A stretch of 58,929 nucleotides of DNA, taken from Bacillota bacterium (GTDB lineage: Bacteria > Bacillota > Clostridia > Tissierellales > Peptoniphilaceae). A program made the translations under genes and the position numbers. The notes under the pieces were generated by a model, which ran no database searches, was not told the origin of the DNA, and was given only the letters and a program-made list of their open reading frames with translations. The stretch lies in assembly GCA_023442775.1 (NCBI GenBank), contig JAEZXH010000015.1, positions 1 to 58,929 on the forward strand. The letters run 5' to 3'. This document shows positions 42,428 to 50,845 of the stretch, in pieces (position 1 is the first letter of the stretch; the number at the start of each line of letters is the position of its first letter).

Positions 42428-42481
42428 ATGGAAGCAAAGAACGAGGGGTTACCGACGTCTTTTGAAAGTGTGAAGTCATAG
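42428..42481 (+). CDS. Possible 17-residue small ORF between the two tRNA-Leu genes
   Basis: MEAKNEGLPTSFESVKS, with AGAGGAGGGG 7 bases before the ATG. The stretch 42299-42569 is otherwise empty apart from a short GGTGT/ACACC hairpin at 42315-42327. No promoter was identified, so expression is uncertain. Confidence 0.25.
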   Translation: MEAKNEGLPTSFESVKS

Positions 42482-42569
42482 GGGGAGTTTATCCTTGGAT
42501 GTTAGGGAGGGAAGAGAGGAACATTCATCATGCGAAGTACCACCCAATGGTCGTCATACGTACATTGGA

Positions 42570-42599
42570 CAATAAAAAATGGCCGCAGATGCGACCATT
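42570..42599 (-). terminator. Terminator of tRNA-Leu(CAG)
   Basis: On the minus strand AATGG.CGCA pairs with TGCG.CCATT around one mismatch, then TTTTTT (A-run 42574-42579 on plus). Confidence 0.82.
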
Positions 42600-42603
42600 G
42601 AGT

Positions 42604-42690
42604 TGGTGCCGAGGAAGGGATTTGAACCCCCACGAAGTTGCCCTCACAGAATTCTGAGTCCTGCGCGTCTACCAATTCCGCCACCTCGGC
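42604..42690 (-). tRNA. tRNA-Leu, anticodon CAG
   Basis: 87 bases including encoded CCA (42606-42604). Acceptor GCCGAGG/CCTCGGC, anticodon stem CAGGA/TTCTG with loop CTCAGAA, class II variable arm, T arm GGTTCAAATCC. Reads CUG codons. It faces tRNA-Leu(CAA). Confidence 0.96.
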
Positions 42691-42710
42691 ATATCGGAAT
42701 AACAAAGACT

Positions 42711-42739
42711 ATTTTACGCCAAACGTAAACGGAATGCAA
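42711..42739 (-). promoter_or_regulatory. Promoter of tRNA-Leu(CAG)
   Basis: On the minus strand TTGCAT (42739-42734), 17 bases, TAAAAT (42716-42711). Confidence 0.65.
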
Positions 42740-42784
42740 GGGATAGGGCGTAGAAAAAAGGAAAAAGAAATTTGCGGAAAGGTC

Positions 42785-42812
42785 TTGAAAGTAATTATCA
42801 GAATGCTATAAT
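42785..42812 (+). promoter_or_regulatory. Promoter of the small-RNA candidate
   Basis: TTGAAA (42785-42790), 16 bases, TATAAT (42807-42812), preceded by TGC as an extended -10. No gene on this strand follows. Confidence 0.7.
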
Positions 42813-42818
42813 GGAATT

Positions 42819-42897
42819 ATCAACAACAACCTCTCCAACGCGATGTTGGCTATTTTCAGATTGCACTTGAAAAGCCCCTTACTCCAAGGGGCTTTTT
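42819..42897 (+). ncRNA. Candidate small regulatory RNA
   Basis: About 79 bases from a strong promoter to an intrinsic terminator. It begins with a single-stranded CAACAACAACCTCTCC stretch (42821-42836), then a hairpin CCAAC-GCGAT-GTTGG (42835-42849), an unpaired AU-rich part, and the terminator. The C/U-rich stretch could pair with ribosome sites, a habit of Gram-positive small RNAs. No ORF with a ribosome site. It runs toward nfnB and shares its terminator. Confidence 0.5.
42870..42897. terminator. Shared terminator of the small RNA and nfnB
   Basis: AAGCCCCTT/AAGGGGCTT (42872-42880, 42886-42894) with loop ACTCC, then T5 on plus and a shorter U-run on minus. The nfnB stop codon (42879-42881) lies in the hairpin. 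Confidence 0.85.
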
Positions 42898-44273
42898 GCT
42901 GTCTTCAAAAGGGCTTCAGCGATGGCTTTTCCAGCGCGTTTTCCGGCACCCATGGCGAGGATGACGGTGGCGGCTCCAGTGACTGCATCACCACCGGCGT
43001 AAACCATGGGAGAGGTGGTCTTTCCGTCTTCATCGGCGACGATCCCGTCTCTCTGATTCGTCTCCAGCCCCTCTGTGGTCATGGCGATGAGGGGATTGGG
43101 ACTCGTGCCGAGAGCCATGATGACCGTATCCGCCTCGATGTCGAAGATGGCGTCTTCCTTCGCAATGGGGCGTCGGCGTCCGCTCTCGTCGGGTTCGCCC
43201 AGTTCCATTTCCACGCAGCGAATGGCGCGGACCCATCCTTCCCCGTCGCCGAGAATTTCGACGGGGTTGGTGAGCATGTGAAAGACGATTCCCTCTTCCT
43301 TGGCGTGGTGGACCTCCTCGGCACGAGCGGGAAGTTCCGCCTCGGTCCGACGGTAGAGGATGTGGACATCGCTGCCGAGGCGTTTGGCGACGCGGGCCGC
43401 ATCCATGGCCACGTTGCCACCACCGATGACGCAGGTCCGATGTCCGCCCTTGATGGGGGTGTCGTAATCCTCGCGGAAGGCCTTCATCAGGATGGCGCGG
43501 GTGAGGAGTTCGTTGGCGGAGAAGACGCCATTGAAGTTTTCTCCGGGAATGCCCATAAACTTCGGTAACCCCGCACCGGTTCCGAGAAATACCGCCTCAA
43601 ATCCTTCGTCGAAGAGATCGGCGACGGTGACGGTGCGCCCAATGATGGTGTCTGTCTCAAATTCCACACCGAGGCGGCGTAGATTCTCCACTTCTGCTCG
43701 GACGATGACGTCGGGAAGGCGAAACTCGGGGATGCCGTAGACCAAGACTCCGCCGGGCTCGTGAAGGGCTTCAAATACGGTGACATCAAATCCTGCAGAG
43801 CCGAGTTCTTTCGCACAGGAGAGGCCTGCGGGCCCGGCACCGACGACGGCGACTTTGCGGTGGTTCTTCTCCACCTTTGGCAGGGTATCGATGCCGTGTT
43901 CCCGGGCGTAGTCTGCGGCGTATCGCTCGAGCTTTCCAATGGCAACGGCGTCCTTTTTCTTCGCGAGGACACAGTACTTCTCACATTGATTTTCCTGGGG
44001 ACAGACCCGTCCACACACCGCTGGGAGGGCAGTGTATTGGGCGAGGCGTCGCGCAGCTTCGCTCGGGTCGTCCTCGGCAATGGCGGCGATGAAGGAAGGA
44101 ATGTCGATGCCGACGGGGCATCCTGTCCGACACTGAGGAACTTTACACTGCAGGCACCGAGAGGCTTCGCGGCGGGCTTCGTCTTCCGTATAGCCGAGAC
44201 AGACCTCCTCAAAGTTCTTCGCCCGCTCTTCGGGGGCCTGTTCGCGAATGGGGGTACGAGTAAAACGATCCAT
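42879..44273 (-). CDS. nfnB: NfnB-type FAD/NADPH subunit (glutamate synthase small-subunit family)
   Basis: 464 residues from the ATG at 44273, after GGGAGG; the longer frame lacks a site. N-terminal two-cluster iron-sulfur region (RCLQCKVPQCRTGCPVGIDIP and VCGRVCPQENQCEKYC), FAD site VGAGPAGLSCAKELGSAGFDVTVFE beginning near 155, NADPH site VIGGGNVAMDAARVAKRLG. Alone this family is often called GltA or GltD, but the next gene encodes NfnA, so it is best read as the large part of the bifurcating NADH-dependent ferredoxin:NADP oxidoreductase. One-base overlap with nfnA. Confidence 0.9.
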   Translation of the reverse strand: MDRFTRTPIREQAPEERAKNFEEVCLGYTEDEARREASRCLQCKVPQCRTGCPVGIDIPSFIAAIAEDDPSEAARRLAQYTALPAVCGRVCPQENQCEKYCVLAKKKDAVAIGKLERYAADYAREHGIDTLPKVEKNHRKVAVVGAGPAGLSCAKELGSAGFDVTVFEALHEPGGVLVYGIPEFRLPDVIVRAEVENLRRLGVEFETDTIIGRTVTVADLFDEGFEAVFLGTGAGLPKFMGIPGENFNGVFSANELLTRAILMKAFREDYDTPIKGGHRTCVIGGGNVAMDAARVAKRLGSDVHILYRRTEAELPARAEEVHHAKEEGIVFHMLTNPVEILGDGEGWVRAIRCVEMELGEPDESGRRRPIAKEDAIFDIEADTVIMALGTSPNPLIAMTTEGLETNQRDGIVADEDGKTTSPMVYAGGDAVTGAATVILAMGAGKRAGKAIAEALLKTAKSPLE

Positions 44274-45136
44274 TAGTGCGCCTCCCTTGCAAGTTCTCCA
44301 AGGCACAACCCCTTGGTTGTCTCCACGTCTTTGTACTGCTGTTGTCGCTTCATGGCTTCGTCGAAATCGACGAGGTGCCCGTCGAATTCAGGGCCTTGGA
44401 CACAGGCGAATTTCGTCTTTCCACCGACGGTGCAGCGACATGCCCCGCACATTCCGGTTCCGTCCACCATAATGGGGTTGAGGCTCACCGTGGTGGGGAT
44501 GCCGAGTTCCTTCGTGGTGAGACAGGTAAACTTCATCATGATCATTGGACCGATGGCGACACAGTGGTCGTACTCTTTGTGCTCTTCTTTGACGAGTTTT
44601 TCTAAGAGACCAGTGACGAGGCCGTGAAACCCGCGGCTTCCATCGTCGGTGGCGATGTAGAGGTTCTCAGAAACGGCGGCCATCTTCTCCTCGAGGATCA
44701 GAAGATTTTCACTCTTTGCCCCCACGATAACATCGACTTTCGCGCCACGGTCGTGGAGATATTTCACCTGGGGATAGACTGGTGCTGCACCGACGCCCCC
44801 ACCGACGAAGATGTAGCGACGGCGTTGGAGTTCTTCGTCGGAGTCGTGGATGAATTCCGAGGGATTTCCCAAAGGACCGACGAAGTCCTTGATGGCTTCT
44901 CCCTCTTCAAGGGCGACGATCTTTTTTGTCGAGCGCCCCATGGCTTGGACTACCACCTGGACCGTCCCCGTGTCGATGTCGTAATCGGAGATGGTCAGCG
45001 GCACGCGCTCACTCTTCTCATCGGCAATGAGGATGACAAACTGTCCTGGTTTTGCGGAACGCGCCACCCGCGGGGCGACGATGTCCAGGGCGTAAATATT
45101 TGGTGCGAGCAATTCTTTCTTCGCAATGGTATACAC
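44273..45136 (-). CDS. nfnA: NfnA-type FAD/NAD and [2Fe-2S] subunit
   Basis: 287 residues, PyrK-like. It begins YTIAKKELLAPNIYALDIVAP, has the FAD segment VPLTISDYD, NAD part FVGGGVGAAPVYP, and the iron-sulfur site GMCGACRCTV with a later cysteine in KFACVQGP. The tail after about 260 is extra to PyrK and typical of NfnA. With NfnB it links reduced ferredoxin and NADH to NADPH formation, common in anaerobes fermenting amino acids or ethanol. Confidence 0.9.
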   Translation of the reverse strand: MYTIAKKELLAPNIYALDIVAPRVARSAKPGQFVILIADEKSERVPLTISDYDIDTGTVQVVVQAMGRSTKKIVALEEGEAIKDFVGPLGNPSEFIHDSDEELQRRRYIFVGGGVGAAPVYPQVKYLHDRGAKVDVIVGAKSENLLILEEKMAAVSENLYIATDDGSRGFHGLVTGLLEKLVKEEHKEYDHCVAIGPMIMMKFTCLTTKELGIPTTVSLNPIMVDGTGMCGACRCTVGGKTKFACVQGPEFDGHLVDFDEAMKRQQQYKDVETTKGLCLGELAREAH

Positions 45137-45177
45137 GAAATCCTCCCCTTCCTCTCCTTGAAGAACGTACTTCGTAC

Positions 45178-45186
45178 ATTATACCA
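45178..45186 (-). promoter_or_regulatory. Extended -10 promoter of nfnAB
   Basis: On the minus strand TGG-TATAAT (TATAAT at 45183-45178). A small GTAC-TTC-GTAC repeat (45167-45177) lies at the likely transcript start. Confidence 0.55.
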
Positions 45187-45248
45187 TCTCAAAGCTTCCC
45201 CGGGCCGAGGAATTCGGAAGGGAGTTCCTAGCGCTTTAATGTGGAAAA

Positions 45249-45257
45249 TGCTATAAT
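45249..45257 (+). promoter_or_regulatory. Extended -10 promoter of proBA
   Basis: TGC-TATAAT (TATAAT 45252-45257), 30 bases before proB. Confidence 0.55.
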
Positions 45258-45286
45258 GGTCGTCAAGACAAGAGATGGAGGATGAT

Positions 45287-46093
45287 ATGAGTCGATTTCA
45301 AAATACGCCAAAACGCATCGTGGTGAAGGTGGGGTCCTCATCGATTACCCATGAGAATGGGGAAGTGAATCTCAAAAAGATTGACACCCTGGCCTGGGAG
45401 TTGGCCAACCTGAAGAATCATGGTTACGAGGTAATTCTCGTAAGTTCTGGGGCCATCTTTGCCGGGGTGCGACGGATGCACATGAAGGAAAAACCAAAGG
45501 ACGTGGCGGGAAAACAAGCCGCCTCTGCCATTGGGCAAGTGGCATTGATGAACACCTATCACCGGGCCTTTTCTGAGTACAATTATAGTGCGGCCCAGCT
45601 CCTGCTCACCCGTGTCGTGGAGCGGGACCCCCAGATGCAAGAGAATGCGCGGGCGTCCATTGAACGACTCCTCGCCCTCGACACCATTGTGGTTATCAAC
45701 GAGAACGACGCCATCTCTACTTACGAGATTCAGTTCGGAGATAATGACACCCTCTCGGCGGTGGTGGCGCGGATTGTGGGGGCGGATCTTCTCATTCTCT
45801 GCTCGGACATCGATGGGCTCTATACGAAAAATCCCAAGGTCTATAAGGGCGCGACGCGGATTGCCAAGGTGGAGGAACTCACCGATGACATTTACGCCAT
45901 GGCGGGAGATGCGATCTCCTCCAGCGGTACCGGTGGAATGATTACAAAGCTCAAGGCGGCAGATCTCTGTTTGCAACGGGGAATTTCCATGGTCATCGCC
46001 TCCTCTGAGGATTTCCACGTCATTGGAAAGATTGTCGATGGAGAAGATGTGGGGACATTGTTTGAAGGGAGAAATCATCATGAGTCTCATTGA
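45287..46093 (+). CDS. proB: Glutamate 5-kinase, short form without PUA domain
   Basis: 268 residues from ATG 45287, five bases after GGAGG; ATG 45275 overlaps that site. Amino-acid-kinase fold: RIVVKVGSSSIT, VILVSSGAIFAGV, VINENDAISTYE, GDNDTLSAVVA, SSGTGGMITKLKAA. It ends after this domain, while many ProB proteins (about 370) carry a PUA domain. First step of proline synthesis. Overlaps proA by 14 bases. Confidence 0.93.
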   Translation: MSRFQNTPKRIVVKVGSSSITHENGEVNLKKIDTLAWELANLKNHGYEVILVSSGAIFAGVRRMHMKEKPKDVAGKQAASAIGQVALMNTYHRAFSEYNYSAAQLLLTRVVERDPQMQENARASIERLLALDTIVVINENDAISTYEIQFGDNDTLSAVVARIVGADLLILCSDIDGLYTKNPKVYKGATRIAKVEELTDDIYAMAGDAISSSGTGGMITKLKAADLCLQRGISMVIASSEDFHVIGKIVDGEDVGTLFEGRNHHESH

Positions 46094-47321
46094 CATGGGT
46101 CAACGCGCGAAGGCTGCGGCACGTCGTCTTGCACGGTGTGGCACCAAGGAGAAAAACGCCATGCTCCTCGCCATTGGCGACGCCCTTTGGGAGGAGAGAG
46201 CTTCCATCCTCGCGGCCAATGCAGAGGATATGGAGCGGGGAAGAGAGAAGGGCCTCTCTGAGGGGCTCTTGGATCGATTGCTCTTGACGGAGGAGCGCAT
46301 CAAGGGCCTCCAAGAAGCGACAAAGGAGATTGTCGCCTTGGAGGATCCCATCGGGGGAATGGAACAGGTGCGTCGCCTCGAGAATGGCCTCCTCGTGGGG
46401 AAGAAGCGGGTCCCCATGGGGGTTATCGCCATCATCTACGAAGCGCGTCCCAATGTTACCGTCGATTGTGCACTCCTCTGTCTCAAGGCCTCCAGTGGTC
46501 TCATTCTTCGAGGAGGCAAAGAGGCCATGGCATCGAATCGGGCATTGACTCGCGTGATGCAAAAGGCTCTGTCCTCCTTTGGATTTGAGGATGCGGTCCA
46601 ACTCATCGAAGATCCCTCTCATGAGACGGCGCAAGAACTCATGCGCCTCAATGATTACGTGGACCTCTTGATTCCTCGGGGAAGTGGACGCCTCATCCAG
46701 ACGGTGAAGGAAAACGCTAGTGTACCCGTCCTCGAAACTGGGGTGGGCAATTGCCACGTCTACGTCGACGAAGGGGCAGATCTTGTGATGGCAAGAGACA
46801 TTGTGGAGAATGCAAAGACCCAACGGGTCGGAGTCTGCAATGCGATGGAGAGCCTCTTGGTCCACGAAAATGAGGCCGAGGAGTTTCTTCCCCTCTTTGC
46901 GGAACTCGTAGAGCGTTATGGGGTCGAGGTCTATGGAGACGATGAGACGCGCCGCGTCCTTCAAGATGCGAAGCCTGCCACAGAGGAGCACTACGCCAAG
47001 GAGTTTCTCGCCATGGCCTGCTCGGTAAAAGTCGTCAAGGACATTGACGAGGCAATTGCGCACATCACGCGATTTGGGACGGGGCACAGTGAAGTGATTG
47101 TGACAAAGGATCTTGCGCGGGCTGAGAGGTTTACGGAAGAAGTGGATGCAGCCTGTGTCTACGTCAATGCCTCCAGCCGTTTCACCGACGGCGGTGCTCT
47201 TGGCCTTGGGGCGGAGATGGGGATTTCGACGCAGAAGCTCCACGCCCGGGGCCCTGTCGGACTGCGAGAACTCTGTTCTGAGAAATACGTCATCTTAGGA
47301 CAGGGACAAGTGAGAGAATAG
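46080..47321 (+). CDS. proA: Glutamate-5-semialdehyde dehydrogenase (gamma-glutamyl phosphate reductase)
   Basis: 413 residues from ATG 46080 after GAAGGGAG; the earlier frame lies in proB. ALDH-type fold with GVIAIIYEARPNVTVDCA, LILRGGKEA, the NADP region LIPRGSGRLIQTV and the catalytic cysteine in AKTQRVGVCNAMESLLVH. Reduces glutamyl phosphate for proline synthesis. Ends nine bases before thrC, so the proline and threonine genes may share a transcript. Confidence 0.95.
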   Translation: MSLIDMGQRAKAAARRLARCGTKEKNAMLLAIGDALWEERASILAANAEDMERGREKGLSEGLLDRLLLTEERIKGLQEATKEIVALEDPIGGMEQVRRLENGLLVGKKRVPMGVIAIIYEARPNVTVDCALLCLKASSGLILRGGKEAMASNRALTRVMQKALSSFGFEDAVQLIEDPSHETAQELMRLNDYVDLLIPRGSGRLIQTVKENASVPVLETGVGNCHVYVDEGADLVMARDIVENAKTQRVGVCNAMESLLVHENEAEEFLPLFAELVERYGVEVYGDDETRRVLQDAKPATEEHYAKEFLAMACSVKVVKDIDEAIAHITRFGTGHSEVIVTKDLARAERFTEEVDAACVYVNASSRFTDGGALGLGAEMGISTQKLHARGPVGLRELCSEKYVILGQGQVRE

Positions 47322-47330
47322 GGGGAACTC

Positions 47331-48797
47331 ATGCGCTATTTGAGTACGCGAGGAGGGGACGAGGCCAAGGATTTTTTTGAAGCCGTCCTTCAAGGTCTCG
47401 CTCGGGACGGGGGACTCTACGTTCCCGAAGTCCTTCCCGACCTCTCCCAGCTGTTCCCAAGCCTTGTTGGAAAGGACTACAAGGAGGTGGCAAAAACCGT
47501 CCTCTCCCGCCTCATTGAGGAAGCCTCCGAGGAGGAGATTTCCCAATGTGTGGAGCGGGCCTATACGAAGGAGCAATGGGAGGAAGTCATTGCCATCACC
47601 TCCACCTCAGAGGCGGAGATTCTCGAGCTCTACCACGGTCCCACCGCAGCCTTTAAGGACTTTGCCCTTCAGTTGTTGCCTCAGTTTGTCCGCCTCGCCA
47701 AGGAAAAACTCCACCGCAAGGAGACGAGTCTCATTCTCGCCGCCACCTCCGGGGACACGGGGAAGGCGGCAATGGAAGGATTTGCAGATGTGGAGGGGAC
47801 GGAGGTCGTGGTCTTCTATCCCACCGAGGGAGTCTCGGCGATGCAGCGGCAGCAGATGATTACCCAGGAGGGGCGAAATACCACCGCCGTCGGCATTCGC
47901 GGAAACTTCGATGACGCACAAGCTGCTTGCAAAACACTTTTTGGCGATGCAACACTTCGAAAGGTGCTCGGTGATGAGAACATCGTCTTCTCCTCGGCAA
48001 ATAGTATGAATGTCGGGCGCCTCTTTCCCCAGATTGTCTACTACGTCTGGGGGTATGTCACCCTCATCGCCGAGGGAAAAATCTCCTATGGAGAGACACT
48101 AAACGTCGTCGTCCCCACGGGAAACTTCGGCAACCTCCTCGCAGGGTTCTACGCCAAGGATATGGGACTTCCCCTCGGCCGGATGATCTGTGCCTCCAAT
48201 GCCAACGACGTCCTCACGGAAGTCATCAACACAAGGCGCTACGACAAGGAGCGTCCCTTCCACAAGACCATTTCCCCTTCCATGGACATCCTCGTCTCTT
48301 CGAATTTTGAGCGCTACCTCTACCGCATGGCCAAGGACCCAGAACAAGTGAGGGGATGGATGGAGGCCCTCCAAGGAGAAGGAACTTACACCCTCCCCGA
48401 AGGATTTCTCGGAGAAGACCTCATTGGCATCTCCGCCAGTGATGGGGAAGCCCTGGCGATGATGGATCAGGTCTTTCAGAAGGAGGGGGTCCTCGTCGAT
48501 CCTCATACCGCTGTGGCCCTCGTCGCCCTGGAAAAAGATCGGCAACGCCATGAGGCCGAGCCCACCATGGTCCTCTCTACTGCAAGTCCCTACAAATTTG
48601 CCCCCGCAGTGGCAAAAGGGCTCGGGTTTTTCGAAGGGGACGAAGAAGCCCTCTTGGAGGAGATGGAAAAAGTCTCTCGCCAGTCCATGCCGCGGCCCCT
48701 CCAAGGTCTCTTTCACCGCCCCATCACCCAAAAGGCCGTCATCGACCCCGAGGAGATTCGCGACTTTGTCCTCGAAAGGATTGGAGGGAGAAAATGA
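47331..48797 (+). CDS. thrC: Threonine synthase
   Basis: 488 residues, the long class typical of many anaerobes. RYLSTRGG at the start, PLP lysine in HGPTAAFKDFALQ, SGDTGKAAMEGF, phosphate-binding VVPTGNFGNLLAG. Converts phosphohomoserine to threonine. ATG follows GGGGGAA. Four-base overlap with thrB. Confidence 0.95.
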   Translation: MRYLSTRGGDEAKDFFEAVLQGLARDGGLYVPEVLPDLSQLFPSLVGKDYKEVAKTVLSRLIEEASEEEISQCVERAYTKEQWEEVIAITSTSEAEILELYHGPTAAFKDFALQLLPQFVRLAKEKLHRKETSLILAATSGDTGKAAMEGFADVEGTEVVVFYPTEGVSAMQRQQMITQEGRNTTAVGIRGNFDDAQAACKTLFGDATLRKVLGDENIVFSSANSMNVGRLFPQIVYYVWGYVTLIAEGKISYGETLNVVVPTGNFGNLLAGFYAKDMGLPLGRMICASNANDVLTEVINTRRYDKERPFHKTISPSMDILVSSNFERYLYRMAKDPEQVRGWMEALQGEGTYTLPEGFLGEDLIGISASDGEALAMMDQVFQKEGVLVDPHTAVALVALEKDRQRHEAEPTMVLSTASPYKFAPAVAKGLGFFEGDEEALLEEMEKVSRQSMPRPLQGLFHRPITQKAVIDPEEIRDFVLERIGGRK

Positions 48798-49627
48798 CCA
48801 TTCTCATTCCCGCAACCACGGCAAATCTCGGGCCCGGGTTCGATGCTCTGGGCCTCGCCCTGTGCCTTTATAACACGATCTCCTGGGAAGAGGGAGACCT
48901 CGGAGAGACCCTCTACGACGACGCCTTTCGGTACTACTACGAGGTTCACAAGAAACCAGCGCCAAGGGTTCGCCTTCACTTTGACGGTGAAATTCCCGTG
49001 TCCCGAGGACTGGGAAGCTCGGCGGCGTGTATCGTTGGAGGACTCATGGCGGCGTGGGCTCTCGACGGATGCCCTGGGAAGAAGGAAGATCTCCTGCCGC
49101 TGGCCAATGCCATGGAAGGTCATCCCGACAATGTGGCCCCATGTCTCTTAGGGGGTCTCATCAGTGCAAAGGAAGTGGAAGGGGAGGTCGTTGTGGCACG
49201 GCTTCCCATGGACGAGGGATGGAAGATTCACCTCGCCGTTCCCGACTTTCGCCTCTCCACGGAAAAGGCACGAGGGGTGTTGCCAGAAAGGGTTCCACTC
49301 ACCGACGCGGTGAAAAACATTGGGGCCATGCCATTGTTGCTCCACGCTCTGGCGACGGGAGATGAGAGACTCCTTCGCCTTGGGATTGAGGATGCTCTGG
49401 TGACGCCCCATCGACTTGGACTCATCGACGAAGCAAAGGCCCTTCGAGATGCCCTTTCCGATTATGCCTTTGCCATTAGCGGCGCTGGCCCGACTCTTCT
49501 CTTTTTAGGAAGAGAGGACATCGACGAACACCGATGGGAAGATGTGAAGAAGAATCTTCACCACGACTGGAATCTTCTCCGCCTGACGGTGGACCAGGAG
49601 GGCGCGCGCATAAAAAAAGAAGCGTAG
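48794..49627 (+). CDS. thrB: Homoserine kinase
   Basis: 277 residues, GHMP kinase. PATTANLGPGFDALGLAL at the N-terminus, the ATP loop PVSRGLGSSAACIVGGL, and AISGAGPTLLFLG near the C-terminus. Makes the phosphohomoserine used by ThrC. Homoserine dehydrogenase and aspartate kinase are not in the window. A bidirectional terminator follows. Confidence 0.94.
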   Translation: MTILIPATTANLGPGFDALGLALCLYNTISWEEGDLGETLYDDAFRYYYEVHKKPAPRVRLHFDGEIPVSRGLGSSAACIVGGLMAAWALDGCPGKKEDLLPLANAMEGHPDNVAPCLLGGLISAKEVEGEVVVARLPMDEGWKIHLAVPDFRLSTEKARGVLPERVPLTDAVKNIGAMPLLLHALATGDERLLRLGIEDALVTPHRLGLIDEAKALRDALSDYAFAISGAGPTLLFLGREDIDEHRWEDVKKNLHHDWNLLRLTVDQEGARIKKEA

Positions 49628-49645
49628 GGTTTACGCTTCTTTTTC
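49612..49645. terminator. Bidirectional terminator between thrB and the AlaX-like gene
   Basis: AGAAGCGTA/TACGCTTCT (49618-49626, 49632-49640) with loop GGGTT, A7 before and T-run after. It overlaps both coding ends. Confidence 0.85.
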
Positions 49646-50749
49646 TTTTGCAGACTCTTCCACGACCCGCTTTAGGCGCAGGAGGAAGGCCTCCATGGCA
49701 TCGGAGAGGTGGACCGTCGGGCAATTTGCCTGGATGCGGTAGAGGTTGCCGCCGCCGGTGAGGTGGTGAATCTCTTTGATGTCGTCGAAGATGTCCTTGA
49801 GGTTTACCGGGAGGTCTCTCGAGATGCAGACGAGGATCTGCCCCATGGCGCCGTGGGGCATGCCGTAGATTTGCACCGTCTTTGGCATATCCATCATCTT
49901 GGTACTGATCCGTTTGAGTTCTTGGAAGTTGGTGCTTCTCAACACCTTGTAGATGAAACGCGTGTCTTCGAGAATCGTCGCGTCTTTCAAGTATTCTTGA
50001 ATGACGTCGTGGCCAAGTTCTTCTTGCATCTTCTTGTTGTCCTCTTGGAGGTGTTCTCGAGAGAAGAGGAGCTGTTTTGCCTTGGGGATGAGGGCGTCGG
50101 GTGTGGTTTGGAAGAGGCGCGAGAGGTGTTGGATAGTGTCTTCCTTGTCACGGAGCGATTTTCGCGCGCGTCGCCCGGTGGAGAAGGTGATTTCAATCCC
50201 ATCGTCGACGCGTTTTAATCCCTCGACGAGAAGAAGGGTCGCCTCTGCAGTGCGAGAGGGAAGGGGGCCTTCCGTGGGGACGGGGTCATAGCGACCGATT
50301 TTTACAAAGGTCTGCATCCCGTCATAGGGGGTGTGCTCCAAATGGAGATTCGAGGCGATGAGTTCTTCCACCAATTCTTCCACGCGATGAAGAAGGGTAT
50401 AGGTCATCTCCTTTCCCGCGACGACGATGCGCGATGATTCGTGGCCAATGTGCCAAGAGATGGTCTCCCGTTCGTCGAGGTAGGAGAAGGCCATGGTGAG
50501 CAAGAGCCGTCCCAACTGATCCTGCAGGAGTTGATGACGCGCTCTCCCATCGATGGAGAGCTCCACTTGGCGCGCGGGACCGGAAAATTCACCAGAAAAG
50601 GGGGCGCCATCGATGAAGAGGACCTCGTCGTCAAAGGCGTCACTGCCTGTGATGGCGATGGTGTTGGTGAGGTTGAGCCCCTCGTCGCCTTCGAGGATGT
50701 GGCTTGTGAGGGCGGTCTTGTAGGGATTATCAAGATAAATTCTGTTCAT
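49631..50749 (-). CDS. AlaX/DHHA1-type alanyl-tRNA editing homologue lacking the zinc ligands
   Basis: 372 residues from ATG 50749 (MNRIYLDNPYK). The layout follows full-length AlaX: N-terminal barrel (about 1-65), editing domain (65-190), helical linker (200-250) and a DHHA1 end with HHLTGGGNLYRIQANCP. FSGEFSGPA stands for the usual PEGGGQ segment, WHIGHES for FHLGEE and FSTGRRARKSLRDKED for the conserved GxRA-L region. Yet where HxxxH is expected the protein has D77-QLG-R81, and TEGPL (159-163) replaces C-GGT-H. All four zinc ligands are gone, so hydrolysis of Ser- or Gly-tRNA-Ala is unlikely. Role unknown. Confidence 0.8.
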   Translation of the reverse strand: MNRIYLDNPYKTALTSHILEGDEGLNLTNTIAITGSDAFDDEVLFIDGAPFSGEFSGPARQVELSIDGRARHQLLQDQLGRLLLTMAFSYLDERETISWHIGHESSRIVVAGKEMTYTLLHRVEELVEELIASNLHLEHTPYDGMQTFVKIGRYDPVPTEGPLPSRTAEATLLLVEGLKRVDDGIEITFSTGRRARKSLRDKEDTIQHLSRLFQTTPDALIPKAKQLLFSREHLQEDNKKMQEELGHDVIQEYLKDATILEDTRFIYKVLRSTNFQELKRISTKMMDMPKTVQIYGMPHGAMGQILVCISRDLPVNLKDIFDDIKEIHHLTGGGNLYRIQANCPTVHLSDAMEAFLLRLKRVVEESAKEKEA

Positions 50750-50845
50750 GGCGTCTCCTCCTTTATTCTCTTTTATTCTACCACAGGCGCCGTCTTTACA
50801 CGCCATCTTTTGACGGCTACAATGACTGAAGAGGGGAGGTGTCGA

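Noticed and set aside
42264..42479. 71-codon minus-strand ORF between the tRNAs
   Set aside because: No ribosome site and ends in the tRNA terminator.
42164..42481. 105-codon ORF starting in tRNA-Leu
   Set aside because: Runs through the tRNA and its terminator; only its last 17 codons have a ribosome site.
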